Shown: positions 1 to 62,933, numbered from the stretch's first letter. The stretch is 64,000 nucleotides of DNA from Actinostola sp. cb2023 (GCA_033675265.1 JAUJYZ010001197.1:340501-404500), one strand, 5' to 3'. Translations and numbers: made by a program. The notes: a model not told the origin generated them from the sequence alone.

Positions 1-91
1 AAAATTGGAAGTCCCAACTGATTTATCATATGAATGTCTATCATTCATGAGTTGAAATATGAGGTAAATATGTTGGCTTTGTTGTACACAG

Positions 92-199
92 GGTATGGAC
101 AACAGGGAGGAGGAATGCAGGGTTTAGGCCGAGGAGGCTATAATGCTGCTTATGGAGGCTATGGAGCTGTCGGCGCTGGAGCTAATTTTGCATATGGTG
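92..199 (+). CDS. exon a of the hnRNP-like gene
   Basis: The acceptor is ttgtacacag|gg and the donor is tatggtg|gtaagc. The exon is 108 nt, phase 1 at both ends. It encodes a Gly/Tyr-rich stretch with GYGQQGGG near its start. The intron before it extends off the left edge. Confidence 0.75.
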
Positions 200-3100
200 G
201 TAAGCCATTACTGTCATCATTTACATGTATATTTGAACTTTTAAAGGGGGACTATTATGTAAATCGTTCAAAGTTTGATTTAGCTGAAACTATAATCTCA
301 AAGACCCATACAATCACTGGTTGATTTTTTTCTCAAAAATTCCAATGGGAAGTAATACATTTTTATGAATCTTTAGAGGACTGGTGTTAGTGACGTCACT
401 TACTCAACCCAAACAATCATCACAGCTTCGTTTCATACATTTCTTCATGTTTAATGTTTTGAATTATTAGTCGGGCTTCCTGTGGAAGCTCCGACTCTAA
501 AAATGCACTCCGTTCTTTGTCGTTGACCTCAAATCGCCAACTGGGTTCTACAGCGCATGCTCAAATCGCCAACTGGGTTCTACAGCGCATGCGGCCTGTG
601 CCGCTGCTAAGATAATCACCGAAGGCTCTAACAACATGGTTTATCAACATGTGAATTCACTTCTTCACAAACCTTGTTGGAGCTAGGAAGGTTATAATAT
701 GTCGTCTATAGATCTTGTTTTCAAAATAACCACAATAATTCATAGAGATCTGGATTTTAACCCATTGACTCCTACACCGGCCGTAAACATCGATACTGCT
801 TTGAAAAATTCTAACTTTCTGAATTTTTGTAACATCGATCTCATGGCCAGTTATTAGTGACAACTAGATAACTCTTCAAATTTTAACCTCAAGTAAACTG
901 ACTTTCAGGTCCGATTTCTGAGCATTAGTTCAATTTGTTTTTCATAGAAATCAAAAATGTGTGTTTTTGACGCAATTTCACACCTCGAAAATGAACGACA
1001 TTTGACTTGGATTTTCTTCCAAAATACATCCTTGAGAAACAAAACGCCACTTTCTCGGCAAACTTCCATCCCTCTTGATATAGTCATTAATTTTTCCCTC
1101 TCTTCCTTAACTCGCCGAACAATAGCCATTTCCTTAGGACCACTTTCTCCAACACGTGTTTTCCTTCTGCACGCCCGAAAAGGATGCCGGGAACATCCGG
1201 GAATTTTCGACAGCAATATCCCGCATTTCCTTTTTTTAGAGTTTTATAGAGTGCCAAGCCACTCGGTCCTACAGGCAAAATATTGCACTGGTTGCATTCT
1301 TTACAAGTCCAAAGTCGCCAAAACTGCCTTTGTAGGTCCTGCAATTCACCACAGAACAACCAGAGACGATTTCACAGTTGAGTCCGCCATTTTGAATTTC
1401 GTAATGGCACTGACGGGTTGTCTTCGTGAAAATCGTTTCTCGCTGCTGGGTTCTTTCAGCAGAACGGTCTCTACCACACCAGTCAAGCTTAATGATGCTG
1501 TCCTGGGGGCTTCTGTGGTGAATAATGGCTATAAACACTCTAAAAATGCAAAATTGGCCTCTTCAAAGCCGTTACAACCACTGGCCCAACGAGCTCCCAA
1601 GAAGAAAGAAAGCACATGTGAAAACGCGAGCCCATGGGCATTCAGAACTGTCAAGATTTCCATGGAAACCCCTTATATGGAATCGAAATTTCCTATGGCG
1701 TGATTAGGTCCAGAAAATCATTAAAAAACTCAAAATAGCTCAGTAGCGAATGGGTTAATTATCAATCCAGTACTACTAGTACTGCAAAGGGTTTAGAGAT
1801 CTTTAGAACTTTGAACGAAGTGAGTTGATACACGCAGTGAAGAGAACAGTTGTGAGGTTTTCAGACACCGAGCCGAGGTAAACCCATATTTACACTTCAT
1901 CCAAACATTGTTTAATCACTCTGCGATGTCTAGTTTATGTATACGGTATTTGTATGCCATTGGATATATTTATGGTACCAAATAAACTATGTCATTGTTA
2001 TTCATGATTCGCTGAGTTTGTGAAATCGCAGTACTGAAATTGCAAGGAAAGCATGTTCTACCGAGTCACGCAATAATCACACTAAGATATCTATATTTAG
2101 TTCAAATAGGCTACATGTCAGTTAGGAGCCCGACTTCACGCTAGTAGAGCATCTAGTTTTATTATAAAGCCAAACGTTTGTGTGAAGGAGTTTTCTTACC
2201 TTATATGTGCTGAGGATTGATTGATTGACTAGTTTTCTTCAGTGCAGAGCTGTTATCTGAACAAACCATTCAGATATTTTGATCACAAAATGCAAAGAAA
2301 TGTATGGAGCTGAGTTTGGGTTGAGTAAGTGACATCACTGACACCTCTAAAGATTCATAAAAATGTATTACTTCCCATTCGAATTTTTGAGAAAAAAAAT
2401 AACCAGTGATTGTATGGGTCTTTGAGATTATTTCAGTGAAGTTTTAGCTAAATCAAATTTTGAACGATTTACGACTAGTCCCCCTTTAAACCCAAACTAA
2501 GTGTATAATCGATATTTCAGCCCCTCAGCCACAGGCATATGGTGGGATGGGTGGAGCAACTCCTGGTGCAGGTGCCTACTCCCAAGCAGGATATGGGGCC
2601 AGCCCACAGATGTCTGGCTACGCAGTGGGAGCTGGTAGGGAACCTGCAGGCCCAGGCTATGGAGGACCTGGTAAGATATGGTTCCAGACCTGTGTTAGTG
2701 CATTTCGCGCATCCAACTTTTGACCCTTTTTTGACCACCATTTAAGTAGTTTTGAAGTTTTATCCAAACTATGTAAAATCAAAACCACCTTAAAAATGTT
2801 ACAAAATATTTCATAATAATTTTTTTTTGCCAATTCTTTAAAAAAGACAGTTGCCGTGTTGTCTAATTGCATATGCTTCTTCACCAAAAATAATACATGT
2901 ACATATAAAATGCATTCCATAAAAGGTTTTAGAATCATTAGTACATGTGGTTCTAAACCGTGAACAAAGCAACTGTCTAAAGAAGGGCCGTTTACATGGG
3001 TGATTTTATCGGCGATTTGTATTGGTTGCAATAAAATCGCCGATACTGAATCGCGGACAAAATCGCCGATAAAATTGCCAGTGTAAACGGCCCTATGTAC

Positions 3101-4673
3101 AATTAGTACTACCTCTGCTTGATTGATCAACTTATTGAGAACCCTGTTACTGTAACTATTGCAGGCATCCCAGACGTATATTTACTATATTTTCAATAGG
3201 ATCCCATAAAGCTCCTATTTTCCCCTATATTTGCAATTCAAATATCCTTGATTTCCCATCTAATAGACCTCTTTAGCTTCGTATGTAAATTGCCCATTTC
3301 AGATCATGTGATGTAAACATGGTGTTCTCTGGAGAATTAGTCCTTTCAATATGAACGAATAAATTTCTGAAATATAAAGGAATAATTCTCCAGAGAATAT
3401 CATGTTTACATCACACGATCTGAAATGGGCAATTTGCATACAAGCTAAAGAGGTCTATTGACTTGAGAAGTGGCTGGGATGTATGTTGTTGTTACAAGTG
3501 TTCCTTGTGTTCATATGGTAAAGCTTTGTTTGTTGTTCGTAGGATATGGTAGTAGTTATCCAGCCCCAGGGGCATTAACACCCGGTGCACCACCAGCAGG
3601 AGCACCAGATTATGGTCAAGGTATGCCTGCTTCCTCTCCTCCTCACAGCGAAGTTCCTGGTGGGGGTGACTACACTGCTTCCTACAGTGCATATGGTGAG
3701 ATAAGCTTATCTTATCATGCCTAATGCATTCGTTTTATTGTATTATTATTATTATTATTATTGACAATCATTCATCCTGTTGTGGTATTGAAAGTCTTAC
3801 TCTTTCAACATTACAGCAGCGTACATAAAACACCCAAATCATCCCATTCAATGTGTAGTTACTCCTATAGATATCCAATCTAACGCGCTTATCTTATCAT
3901 GCCTAATGCATTCGTGGTTGGGTACCCTTTTACATGTATATATTTACACCCTTTTCACATTGATACATTCATAAATAACCCTTGTATGCCCTCTGTAGAA
4001 GGAAGAGGGGTGGTTGGGTACCCTTTTACATGTATATATTTACACCCTTTTCACATTGATACATTCATAAATAACCCTTGTATGCCCTCTGTAGAAGGAA
4101 GAGTGGTGGTTGGGTACCCTTTTACATGCATATATTTACACCCTTTTCACATTGATACATTCATAAATAACCCTTGTATGCCCTCTGTAGAAGGAAGAGG
4201 GGTGGTTGGGTACCCTTTTACATGCATATATTTACACCCTTTTCACATTGATACATTCATAAATAACCCTTGTATGCCCTCTGTAGAAGGAAGAGGGGTG
4301 GTTGGGTACCCTTTTACATGTATATATTTACACCCTTTTCACATTGATACATTCATAAATAACCCTTGTATGCCCTCTGTAGAAGGAAGAAGGGTGGTTG
4401 GGTACCCGTATAAATACGTCCCATTATTAATCCATAAAGTAACGTCTTGTGTTTTGGTTAGGACTAGGTAACTACCAACAACAAGATTCTCAATACGGAC
4501 CTGCGAGAGGCTCGTTTGGGGCTGATTCAGGAGGCTACTCTGCATACCCTACGGGTGAATCCTATGCCAACCCAGGCAGTGGCGGTGGATATGGTAACGC
4601 AGGCAGCGGTGGAGAGTCCTTTGGACGCGGTGGAGGGGGTGCAGCCAGAGGGTTCCATCCTTACGGCCGATAA
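92..4673 (+). CDS. hnRNP A/B- or DAZAP1-like RNA-binding protein, C-terminal part (4 exons, 5' end outside window)
   Basis: Exons 92-199, 2521-2670, 3543-3695 and 4462-4673 join in one frame and give about 207 residues ending at a TAA at 4671. The protein is low-complexity, rich in Gly, Tyr, Pro, Ala and Ser, with repeated GYG, GGY and YGG motifs, and ends in GFHPYGR. Such tails follow two RRM domains in hnRNP A/B-type proteins and DAZAP1, where they mediate protein contacts and condensation in nuclear mRNA processing and transport. The RRMs are not in the window, so family placement rests on the tail alone; the terminal HPYGR reminds me most of DAZAP1. All introns are phase 1 with GT-AG ends. 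It lies on the same strand as RASGRF, about 2.5 kb upstream of it. Another Gly-rich RNA-binding protein cannot be excluded. Confidence 0.72.
245..2485. mobile_element. TTAA-flanked DNA transposon with about 180-bp terminal inverted repeats
   Basis: The left end (about 245-430) and right end (about 2305-2485) are inverted copies of each other with few mismatches. The tips are AGGGGGACTA and its complement. TTAA lies immediately outside both tips (241-244 and 2486-2489), as expected of a TTAA target duplication (piggyBac-type elements use TTAA). The 2.2-kb interior has no recognisable transposase, so it looks non-autonomous. It fills most of the first intron of the hnRNP-like gene. Confidence 0.75.
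528..591. repeat. 32-bp tandem duplication
   Basis: Two adjacent identical 32-bp copies of a segment that includes cgccaactgggttctacagc. They lie inside the TTAA-flanked transposon. Confidence 0.85.
2521..2670 (+). CDS. exon b of the hnRNP-like gene
   Basis: The acceptor is gatatttcag|cc and the donor is gacctg|gtaaga. The 150 nt read APQPQAYGGMGG... to GYGGPG in the only frame compatible with the phase-1 exons on each side. The preceding intron is almost entirely a TTAA-flanked transposon. Confidence 0.75.
2985..3093. mobile_element. 109-bp foldback MITE
   Basis: The ends are inverted copies beginning GGGCCGTTTACA and ending TGTAAACGGCCC. The inner arms share GATTTTATCGGCGATTTG-like sequence. 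It would fold almost end to end and sits in the intron before exon c. Confidence 0.7.
3263..3459. mobile_element. 197-bp palindromic MITE
   Basis: The left arm starts ATAGACCTCTTTAGCTTCG. The right arm is its near-perfect complement, ending in GAGGTCTAT. The arms extend about 85 bp with a short central loop. No transposase is present and the target duplication is unclear. Confidence 0.75.
3543..3695 (+). CDS. exon c of the hnRNP-like gene
   Basis: The acceptor is ttgttcgtag|ga and the donor is catatg|gtgaga. The 153 nt read GYGSSYPAPG... to YTASYSAYG, richer in proline than the other exons. It is phase 1 on both sides. Confidence 0.75.
3916..4406 (+). repeat. 96-bp minisatellite, 5 units plus partial
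   Basis: Five consecutive units with 96-bp spacing (starts at 3916, 4012, 4108, 4204, 4300) and a partial sixth. They differ by only a few substitutions (tgtatata/tgcatata, gaagaggg/gaagagtg). Because 96 is a multiple of 3 the + strand stays open across the array, but the array is in the last intron of the hnRNP-like gene and not in frame with the last exon. Confidence 0.93.
4462..4673 (+). CDS. last exon of the hnRNP-like gene
   Basis: The acceptor is gttttggttag|ga. It reads GLGNYQQQDSQYG... and stops at TAA 4671-4673 after GFHPYGR. The 3' untranslated region follows and appears to contain the 55-bp minisatellite at 5078-5685. Confidence 0.78.
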
Positions 4674-5077
4674 TTATAAGTTGGACTGAATACCTAGTTA
4701 GATCTTTTATGGGCATTGAGACCGCTCGCCATGCGAAAGAAAACCCGGGCATTTTATTATCAGATGCTACTGTTGTTGATTATCTAAAAGTACACACCTA
4801 CCGTTGTTGGGGTAGACTCTAGTAGTATCTAGTGGTTTATTTATTGAGTACTGTATCACAAGTATAGCGCTGGCATTTTATAGAAAAGCTTTGGGAAAAT
4901 AGTAGTTAATAGATTCGTCCATGCAAACAGACAAGCTGAAAACCACGTAATGTACATTGTATAGCATCACAAAATCACTAGGAAACTGGAAGCGTTTTAT
5001 ATTACGCTGATCCAACATGTCTGCTCGCTTAGTAAATTCCAAGAGCACTTTCGAAAGCCTGTATTTCACTAGCATAG

Positions 5078-5685
5078 CAAGCGCAAGCACGAGAGTTGTC
5101 ATTTCATCATGACAACGGGCCCGACGCAAGCGCAAGCACGAGAGTTATCATTTCATCATGACAACGGGCCCGACGCAAGCATTGGCGCAAGCACAAGAGA
5201 GATCATTTCATCATGACAACGGGCCCAACGCAAGCATAAGCGCAAGCACAAGAGAGATCATTTCATCATGACAACGGGCCCGACGCAAGCATAAGCGCAA
5301 GCACAAGAGAGATCATTTCATCATGACAACGGGCCCAACGCAAGCATAAGCGCAAGCACAAGAGAGATCATTTCATCATGACAACGGGCCCAACGCAAGC
5401 ATAAGCGCAAGCACAAGAGAGATCATTTCATCATGACAACGGGCCCGACGCAAGCATAAGCGTAAGCACGAGAGATCATTCCATCATGACAACGGGCCCG
5501 ACGCAAGCATAAGCGCAAGTACGAGAGATCATTTCATCATGACAACGGGCCCAACGCAAGCATAAGCGCAAGCACAAGAGAGATCATGACAACGGGCCCG
5601 ACGCAAGCATAAGCGCAAGTACGAGAGATCATTTCATCATGACAACGGGCCCGACATAAGCGCAAGCACAAAAGAGATCATTTCA
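5078..5685. repeat. 55-bp minisatellite (cgcaagcataagcgcaagca family), about 11 units
   Basis: Units of about 55 bp carry the core acgcaagcataagcgcaagc followed by a gatcatttcatcatgacaac-like segment and gggccc. It lies between the stop codon of the hnRNP-like gene and a candidate polyadenylation signal at 5958, so it is probably in the 3' UTR. A related array runs in the opposite orientation at 20905-21345. Confidence 0.9.
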
Positions 5686-5957
5686 TAAGGTTCATTTTTC
5701 TCCTTTTTCCACTTGTGTTTGCGTATTCACATGAACATAAGTTCTTATGCTTGCATCTCTAGTGAAAACGAGGCTTGGTTATTCCTTGTCTCTTACTGAG
5801 TTTGTTCACTGGCTATCAAAGTTATGCCCCCAGAGCCTTACTTATCTTTGATAAGCCGATTTCATACGTTGCTGGACTGAGTTGTCCATTAAGTAGATAG
5901 GAATTTTAGTATATCTTGATTTTAAGCTGATTGTACTAGTATTTGTTCTTGCCGTAA

Positions 5958-5963
5958 AATAAA
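5958..5963 (+). terminator. candidate polyadenylation signal AATAAA
   Basis: AATAAA in an AT-rich context 1.3 kb after the hnRNP-like stop codon. It is the clearest signal before the next gene. Usage cannot be shown from sequence. Confidence 0.4.
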
Positions 5964-5984
5964 CAACATTTTCTATCAATGAAT

Positions 5985-6770
5985 GTTTCTGAAGTAATAT
6001 CCCACTGTTTATTCCTTCGAGCGCTTTTGGAATGGCGATGTACTGTAGTTGCTAGTGCTTGTATTTTGTCAAATGTTGAATGAATATCACAAAACTACGG
6101 TTTTTTTGTGCTGTCAAGGTTTAAACAAATGAAATTCAACATTTTCGTCTCGTGTGTTAATTACATATGATCGCGAATTAGATTTATGTGTTGTCGTGAA
6201 GCGATAAAGAAAATATCCGTTGCAATACCCTGATCGTCCACCAGTAAGGCGCATTTGTTTAGTTTTCCAAGCACGTTCCCGGTGACAAGACATTAGGTAG
6301 ATCGCTGCGTTAATGACTTCTGGCAAAAAAAAATGCTGACGGAGTTTACGTCTGTGATAATTTGACTGCCATTGAGCGTTGAAATATCGTCTGAATATGA
6401 GTGCCGAATGACGCATATAGGGGCATAACGAGTACCACTGTTTCGCAATGCACAACCAAAGGATGGGAAATGAGAGAGCAATTGTATGCAAAATTTGAAT
6501 TGACGCTAAGTGTATTTTGTCTCGACTTTGAAGTGAAGTTCACTGCAGTTTAGCGTATAATACAGTTGGACAGTACGTATGATAAGGGATTTGTTGCCTT
6601 GGGGGATTGTCTAGGTAAAATTTGGCTTTAACTTTTTGGTCGGATTTTAAAATCGGTGAATTTGTGAATGAAAAGATCAGAGGTCTTGGTGCCAACAAAT
6701 TATTCTTTCTACTTTTGATCAGTGCGAAAATACAAGCTTAAATCCCAAATACACAAGTGTATTCTGTATA
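5985..6770. other. intergenic stretch without recognised feature
   Basis: Unique, AT-rich sequence. Short open frames on both strands show no recognisable protein. It probably contains the upstream regulatory region of RASGRF. Confidence 0.5.
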
Positions 6771-6776
6771 CATGTG

Positions 6777-6783
6777 TATAAAA
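6777..6783 (+). promoter_or_regulatory. TATA-like box upstream of RASGRF
   Basis: TATAAAA lies about 430 bp upstream of the RASGRF start codon and about 60 bp before the first upstream ATG. It is followed by more GC- and CpG-rich sequence that could be a 5' leader. This is a weak, position-based call. Confidence 0.25.
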
Positions 6784-6837
6784 CAGCGTTTGTCACAGTT
6801 TCACGTTGCCTTGGCGACAACCCGTTTATGACCTAAA

Positions 6838-6942
6838 ATGGACACTCCCCTCCCCGGTAAGTTGTTGTTCCCGCTGACTCCAGGTGGCAGCATTGCGCGC
6901 AAAAGCAAATTGAGTCGAGGAAGTTCAGGCGGTAAGGCGTAG
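6838..6942 (+). other. upstream ORF or alternative first exon (34 codons)
   Basis: ATG at 6838 opens 34 codons: MDTPLPGKLLFPLTPGGSIA, then a basic, serine-rich run, ending at TAG 6940. A good donor (ggcg|gtaagg, GT at 6932) lies inside it, so it could be a first coding exon of 94 nt ending in phase 1. It could equally be a regulatory upstream ORF in the RASGRF leader. I do not recognise the peptide. Confidence 0.35.
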
Positions 6943-7140
6943 CGTCACGAAAGATCGCATAAAGTTGCCAAGCACTCTGATCATCAAGCGACAAGCTCGA
7001 AGACAGCCTGTGTAGAAAGACAACTCAACGACAGAAGAGTCCAGAAGTTGCCAAAAGAGCGGTATTTTCCACTGGCTCGACTCGAACAGTGATTATTGTC
7101 GTTGCGAGGAGACTTCTTTAGCGCGGCGGGTATTTTCTTC

Positions 7141-7173
7141 ATGTTGTTGGAGGCTGAAACGGTAACCGATTGA
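7141..7173 (+). other. 10-codon upstream ORF in the RASGRF leader
   Basis: ATG 7141 to TGA 7171 encodes MLLEAETVTD, 41 nt before the RASGRF start codon and in another frame. Such short upstream ORFs commonly reduce translation of the main ORF. Confidence 0.45.
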
Positions 7174-7214
7174 AGGGATATTTGAATATTGAAAGTTCAC
7201 ACTTGAAAGCAGAT

Positions 7215-59529
<52,315 letters not shown>

Positions 59530-59608
59530 GTTAGTGTTATTAGTGAAGAGATAGAAAACGAGGCAGCGTGCTCTATCGAGTTTTAGTAGAAACCAACTGG
59601 CATACTAT

Positions 59609-59786
59609 TTTCATTACTGAAAAACTCCGTGAAATACCAACGGATGCGAATCATGAGTCTCATTTCCCTCGGGAGGGTTTGTTGGAATGCCCTGCATCAC
59701 CACGTGCTTTTATTCGGGTATTTAAGAACCAAATTATTCAATTTCGGGGCTTTTACACGATCTTCTACAAGGACGACGAAAAGATT
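59609..59786. repeat. 178-bp dispersed direct repeat, copy 1
   Basis: Identical or nearly identical to 62580-62757, from ttcattactgaaaaactccg to acaaggacgacgaaaagatt. It lies just after RASGRF exon 13. Confidence 0.92.
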
Positions 59787-59884
59787 TGTCCTTCTTGATT
59801 TTTTCCTGTCGCCGAAGCCGAATATCCGCATGGCAGCTGCTCAGAACGATCCAAACCAGAAGAACTGGCTACCCTGCAACGCCA

Positions 59885-59985
59885 ACTCCAACCCGCTGTA
59901 GTCGCAGAACCCGCTGTAGTCGCAGAACCCGCTGTAGTCGCAGAACCCGTTGTGGTCGCAGAACCCGTTGTGGTCTCGAAGCTAG
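59885..59985. repeat. 18-bp minisatellite (gtagtcgcagaacccgct)
   Basis: Five units of 18 bp; later units carry gtggtcgcagaacccgtt. Confidence 0.92.
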
Positions 59986-59999
59986 CAGTTAATAACGTG

Positions 60000-60440
60000 C
60001 AAAATGAGGTAGTAGGTTGTTTTTTTCTTTTCGTATCCCGCGTTTAGTTGGTCAGTACTCATACGTTCCGTCAACGATATGTATTTGTTGTCACTCGAGT
60101 CACTATCGAGGTTTTTATGATTCTAGGCTTTGTTTTCCCCTCGCTCTAGCCGCCGTATTTTCGCTCCCTTACTTCAGTATTTTCACATTTGCCTCATGAG
60201 GTTGCATCTCTTTCTGTTCGAGGGCCTGGGTATTTCAGGGTTAACGATATCGCCCATAACTAAGAGTCTCAGTTTATCGTAATTATAATCCTTGCTTCAG
60301 TAATTTTGTGTTACAGCTTGAGTATATTTGGTTGTAGTATTCTATACGTTTATTATTTATCGTGGTTAGCACTATTTACCCATGTCTTGTTATCTGTAAG
60401 CATTTACCGTTATTTATGCTTTAGTCATATGTTTATAGTT
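60000..60440. other. RASGRF intron 13 sequence, nothing recognised
   Basis: Unique AT-rich sequence; no exon with the expected start of the next RASGRF segment was found. Confidence 0.45.
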
Positions 60441-60444
60441 CTGT

Positions 60445-61020
60445 AATAGCCGTGTGTTGGCAGAATTGGCGTGGCCGTGTGTCGGCATTACCAAAAGTGC
60501 ATTCGGCACGTGATATATGTGAAATTGGCGTGGCCGTGTGTCGGCATTACCAAAAGTGCATTCGGCACGTGAAATATGTGAAATAGCCGTGTGTCGGCAG
60601 AATTGGCGTGGCCGTGTGTCGGCATTACCAAAAGTGCATTCGGCACGTGAAATATGTGAAATAGCCGTGTGTCGGCAGAATTGGCGTGGCCGTGTGTCGG
60701 CATTACCAAAAGTGCATTCGGCACGTGAAATATGTGAAATAGCCGTGTGTCGGCAGAATTGGCGTGGCCGTGTGTCGGCATTACCAAAAGTGCATTCGGC
60801 ACGTGAAATATGTGAAATAGCGCCGTGTGTCGGCAGAATTGGCGTGGCCGTATGTCGGCATTACCAAAAGTGCATTCGGCACGTGATATATGTGAAATAG
60901 CCGTGTGTCGGCAGAATTGGCGTGGCCGTGTGTCGGCATCACCAAAAGTGCATTCGGCACGTGAAATATGTGAAATAGCCGTGTGTCGGCAGAATTAGCG
61001 TGGCCGTGTGTCGGCATTAC
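60445..61020. repeat. 78-bp minisatellite, about 7 units
   Basis: Unit: ccgtgtgtcggcagaattgg, cgtggccgtgtgtcggcatt, accaaaagtgcattcggcac, gtgaaatatgtgaaatag. The length is a multiple of 3, so both strands carry an open frame of repeated 26-residue peptides. Confidence 0.95.
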
Positions 61021-61620
61021 CAAAAGTGCTCTAGTTGTGTGTTCATAAAATTATATGAAGTGTGCGTTGTCGACGAAAGGGGCGTGGCCGTGTGTCGGCA
61101 TTACCGAAAGTGCTCTAGTTGTGTGTTTATAAAATTATATGAAGTGTCCGTTGTCGACGAAAGGGGCGTGGCCGTTTGTCGGCATTACCGAAAGTGCTCT
61201 AGTTGTGTGTTTATAAAATTATATATATGAAGTGTCCGTTGTCGACGAAAGGGGCGTTGCCGTGTGTCGGCATTACCGAAAGTGCTCTAGTTGTGTGTTT
61301 TATAAAATTATATGAAGTGTCCGTTGTCGACGAAAGGGGCGTGGCCGTTTGTCGGCATTACCGAAAGTGCTCTAGTTGTGTGTTTATAAAATTATATGAA
61401 GTGTCCGTTGTCGACGAAAGGGGCGTGGCCGTTTGTCGGCATTACCGAAAGTGCTCTAGTTGTGTGTTTATAAAATTATATGAAGTGTCCGTTGTCGACG
61501 AAAGGGGCGTTGCCGTGTGTCGGCATTACCGAAAGTGCTCTAGTTGTGTGTTTATAAAATTATATGAAGTGTCCGTTGTCGACGAAAGGGGCGTGGCCGT
61601 TTGTCGGCATTGCCAAAACT
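61020..61620. repeat. 84-bp minisatellite, about 7 units
   Basis: The unit contains cattaccgaaagtgctctag, ttataaaattatatgaagtg and tccgttgtcgacgaaagggg. It shares the ggcgtggccgtgtgtcggca half with the 78-bp array it adjoins. An 84-bp period keeps the + frame open for 28-residue repeats. Confidence 0.95.
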
Positions 61621-61624
61621 GCTT

Positions 61625-62520
61625 GAATCTCCCTTCGCGCTGGCAAAGGCTGAATAGCATTAGTTATTTGCCGCTGACCCTCATAGAAAATGTAAAGCCT
61701 AGTGTGTGCATGGTTGGTTTTGATGTTTCCTCCGGCCGCTTTTTCCAGTAGTGTCCAGTAGGCCCCATTTGGACTAATAGGCATTATTACCAATTATACT
61801 TGTGGCCATAGAGACCACATCGCCAGAGAATGTATATATGGGGAGTGCCATAAATAGGCGTGGTCGCTAAGGACAGGGTTTACAGGGCATGATTTGTTGG
61901 TAAGCGATGCAGTCTGATCATTTCCGTTCGTTTCATGCAATGATTGAAATAAAGTGCTTTTTACAATATAATTTGACTTTTATTGCTATATTTTTCTTCC
62001 CGATTGGGTGGATCCTCCTCACTTTCCTAACCGTGGCCAGAAGGGTAAACTAAACTTACACCCTATAACTTGCCTTCGGGCGGGTTCCTGGTCCGGTTTG
62101 GCTGGTGGGGAGCCTTCCCTGAATTTCCCTCGAGGTGTCGGAATGGGTGTGTCCCCATTTCTCCTTCTCATCCCTAGGGTCATTTCTACACTAGCATATT
62201 AGAACGTCAGAAACACACGGTCAAGTGGTGTGACTGGAAGGAAGGCAGCCCTGCTGGCTGGGCCGGACCATTCCCGCCCGGCAAGGCAAACGACTAGGTC
62301 GCCGCCTCTCCGCGTAGGGTCACTACAGGTTCCGGGTCCCAAATGCTTTCACAGCTGGAAATGTCAGTAATTATTAATTGTTATTTAAATGTATTTAATT
62401 TCACCATGGTCGTTTTTTCTGAGTTTCGGGAGGATTCCCATTTTATACACCTTTTCCCTCGTTTGGGGCGTATTCACGTTGAGTTCGAAAGGTAGCGGAA
62501 GCAGCGTCAGCGAGTGGGCA
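61625..62520. other. GC-richer segment of possible retroelement origin
   Basis: It contains AATAAA near 61948 followed by a T-rich stretch, then a markedly more GC-rich part (62090-62340), unlike the surrounding introns. This could be an LTR or retroposon fragment, but no coding domain, primer site or boundaries were identified. Confidence 0.3.
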
Positions 62521-62525
62521 AAGGT

Positions 62526-62933
62526 CCAATCTCATTCTCCCATAACTTAATCGCACCGAGACAATGAGCGGTGATTTTATTTCATTACTGAAAAACTCCG
62601 TGAAATACCAACGGATGCGAATCATGAGTCTCATTTCCCTCGGGAGGGTTTGTTGGAATGCCCTGCATCACCACGTGCTTTTATTCGGGTATTTAAGAAC
62701 CAAATTATTCAATTTCGGGGCTTTTACACGATCTTCTACAAGGACGACGAAAAGATTTTTACAAGGACGACGAAAAGATTTTTCCGACCCTCCCACCTCC
62801 CCTTCGGCGACGCCGTTACTCGATCTACTTACTTCCTGTACGTACGTACGTCCGCGTCTCGCTTCGCTCATGGCCTCGGTCCAATCACATTCTCCCATAA
62901 CTTAATCGCACCGAGACAATGAGCGGTGATTTT
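62526..62933. repeat. direct repeats of about 50 bp flanking the 178-bp repeat
   Basis: ccaatctcattctcccataa, cttaatcgcaccgagacaat and gagcggtgatttta occur at 62526-62579 and again at 62880-62933 with one difference. Copy 2 of the 178-bp repeat lies between them. Confidence 0.8.
62580..62757. repeat. 178-bp dispersed direct repeat, copy 2
   Basis: Copy of 59609-59786, followed by a short tandem echo of its end (tacaaggacgacgaaaagat repeated). Confidence 0.92.

Noticed and set aside
1087..1538. Possible decayed THAP-like zinc finger on the - strand (GCSVVNC followed by basic and aromatic residues)
   Set aside because: Only one CxxxxC pair is seen. The conserved proline, the second C..H pair and the AVPSIF-like end are missing, and several stops intervene.
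957..1703. 248-codon + strand open frame
   Set aside because: It lies inside the TTAA-flanked transposon. Its composition looks random and equally long frames overlap it on the other strand. I recognised no domain.
5078..5685. CRISPR-like array
   Set aside because: Units are contiguous tandem repeats without unique spacers, in a eukaryotic gene context. The same holds for all other arrays in the window.
60488..61751. Open frames of 26- and 28-residue repeats on both strands
   Set aside because: They follow from repeat periods of 78 and 84 bp being divisible by three. No signal peptide, conserved motif or gene context supports a repeat protein.
62200..62345. tRNA gene or tRNA-derived SINE in a GC-rich segment
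   Set aside because: ggttccgggtccc weakly resembles a B box, but no matching A box, acceptor stem or tail could be placed.
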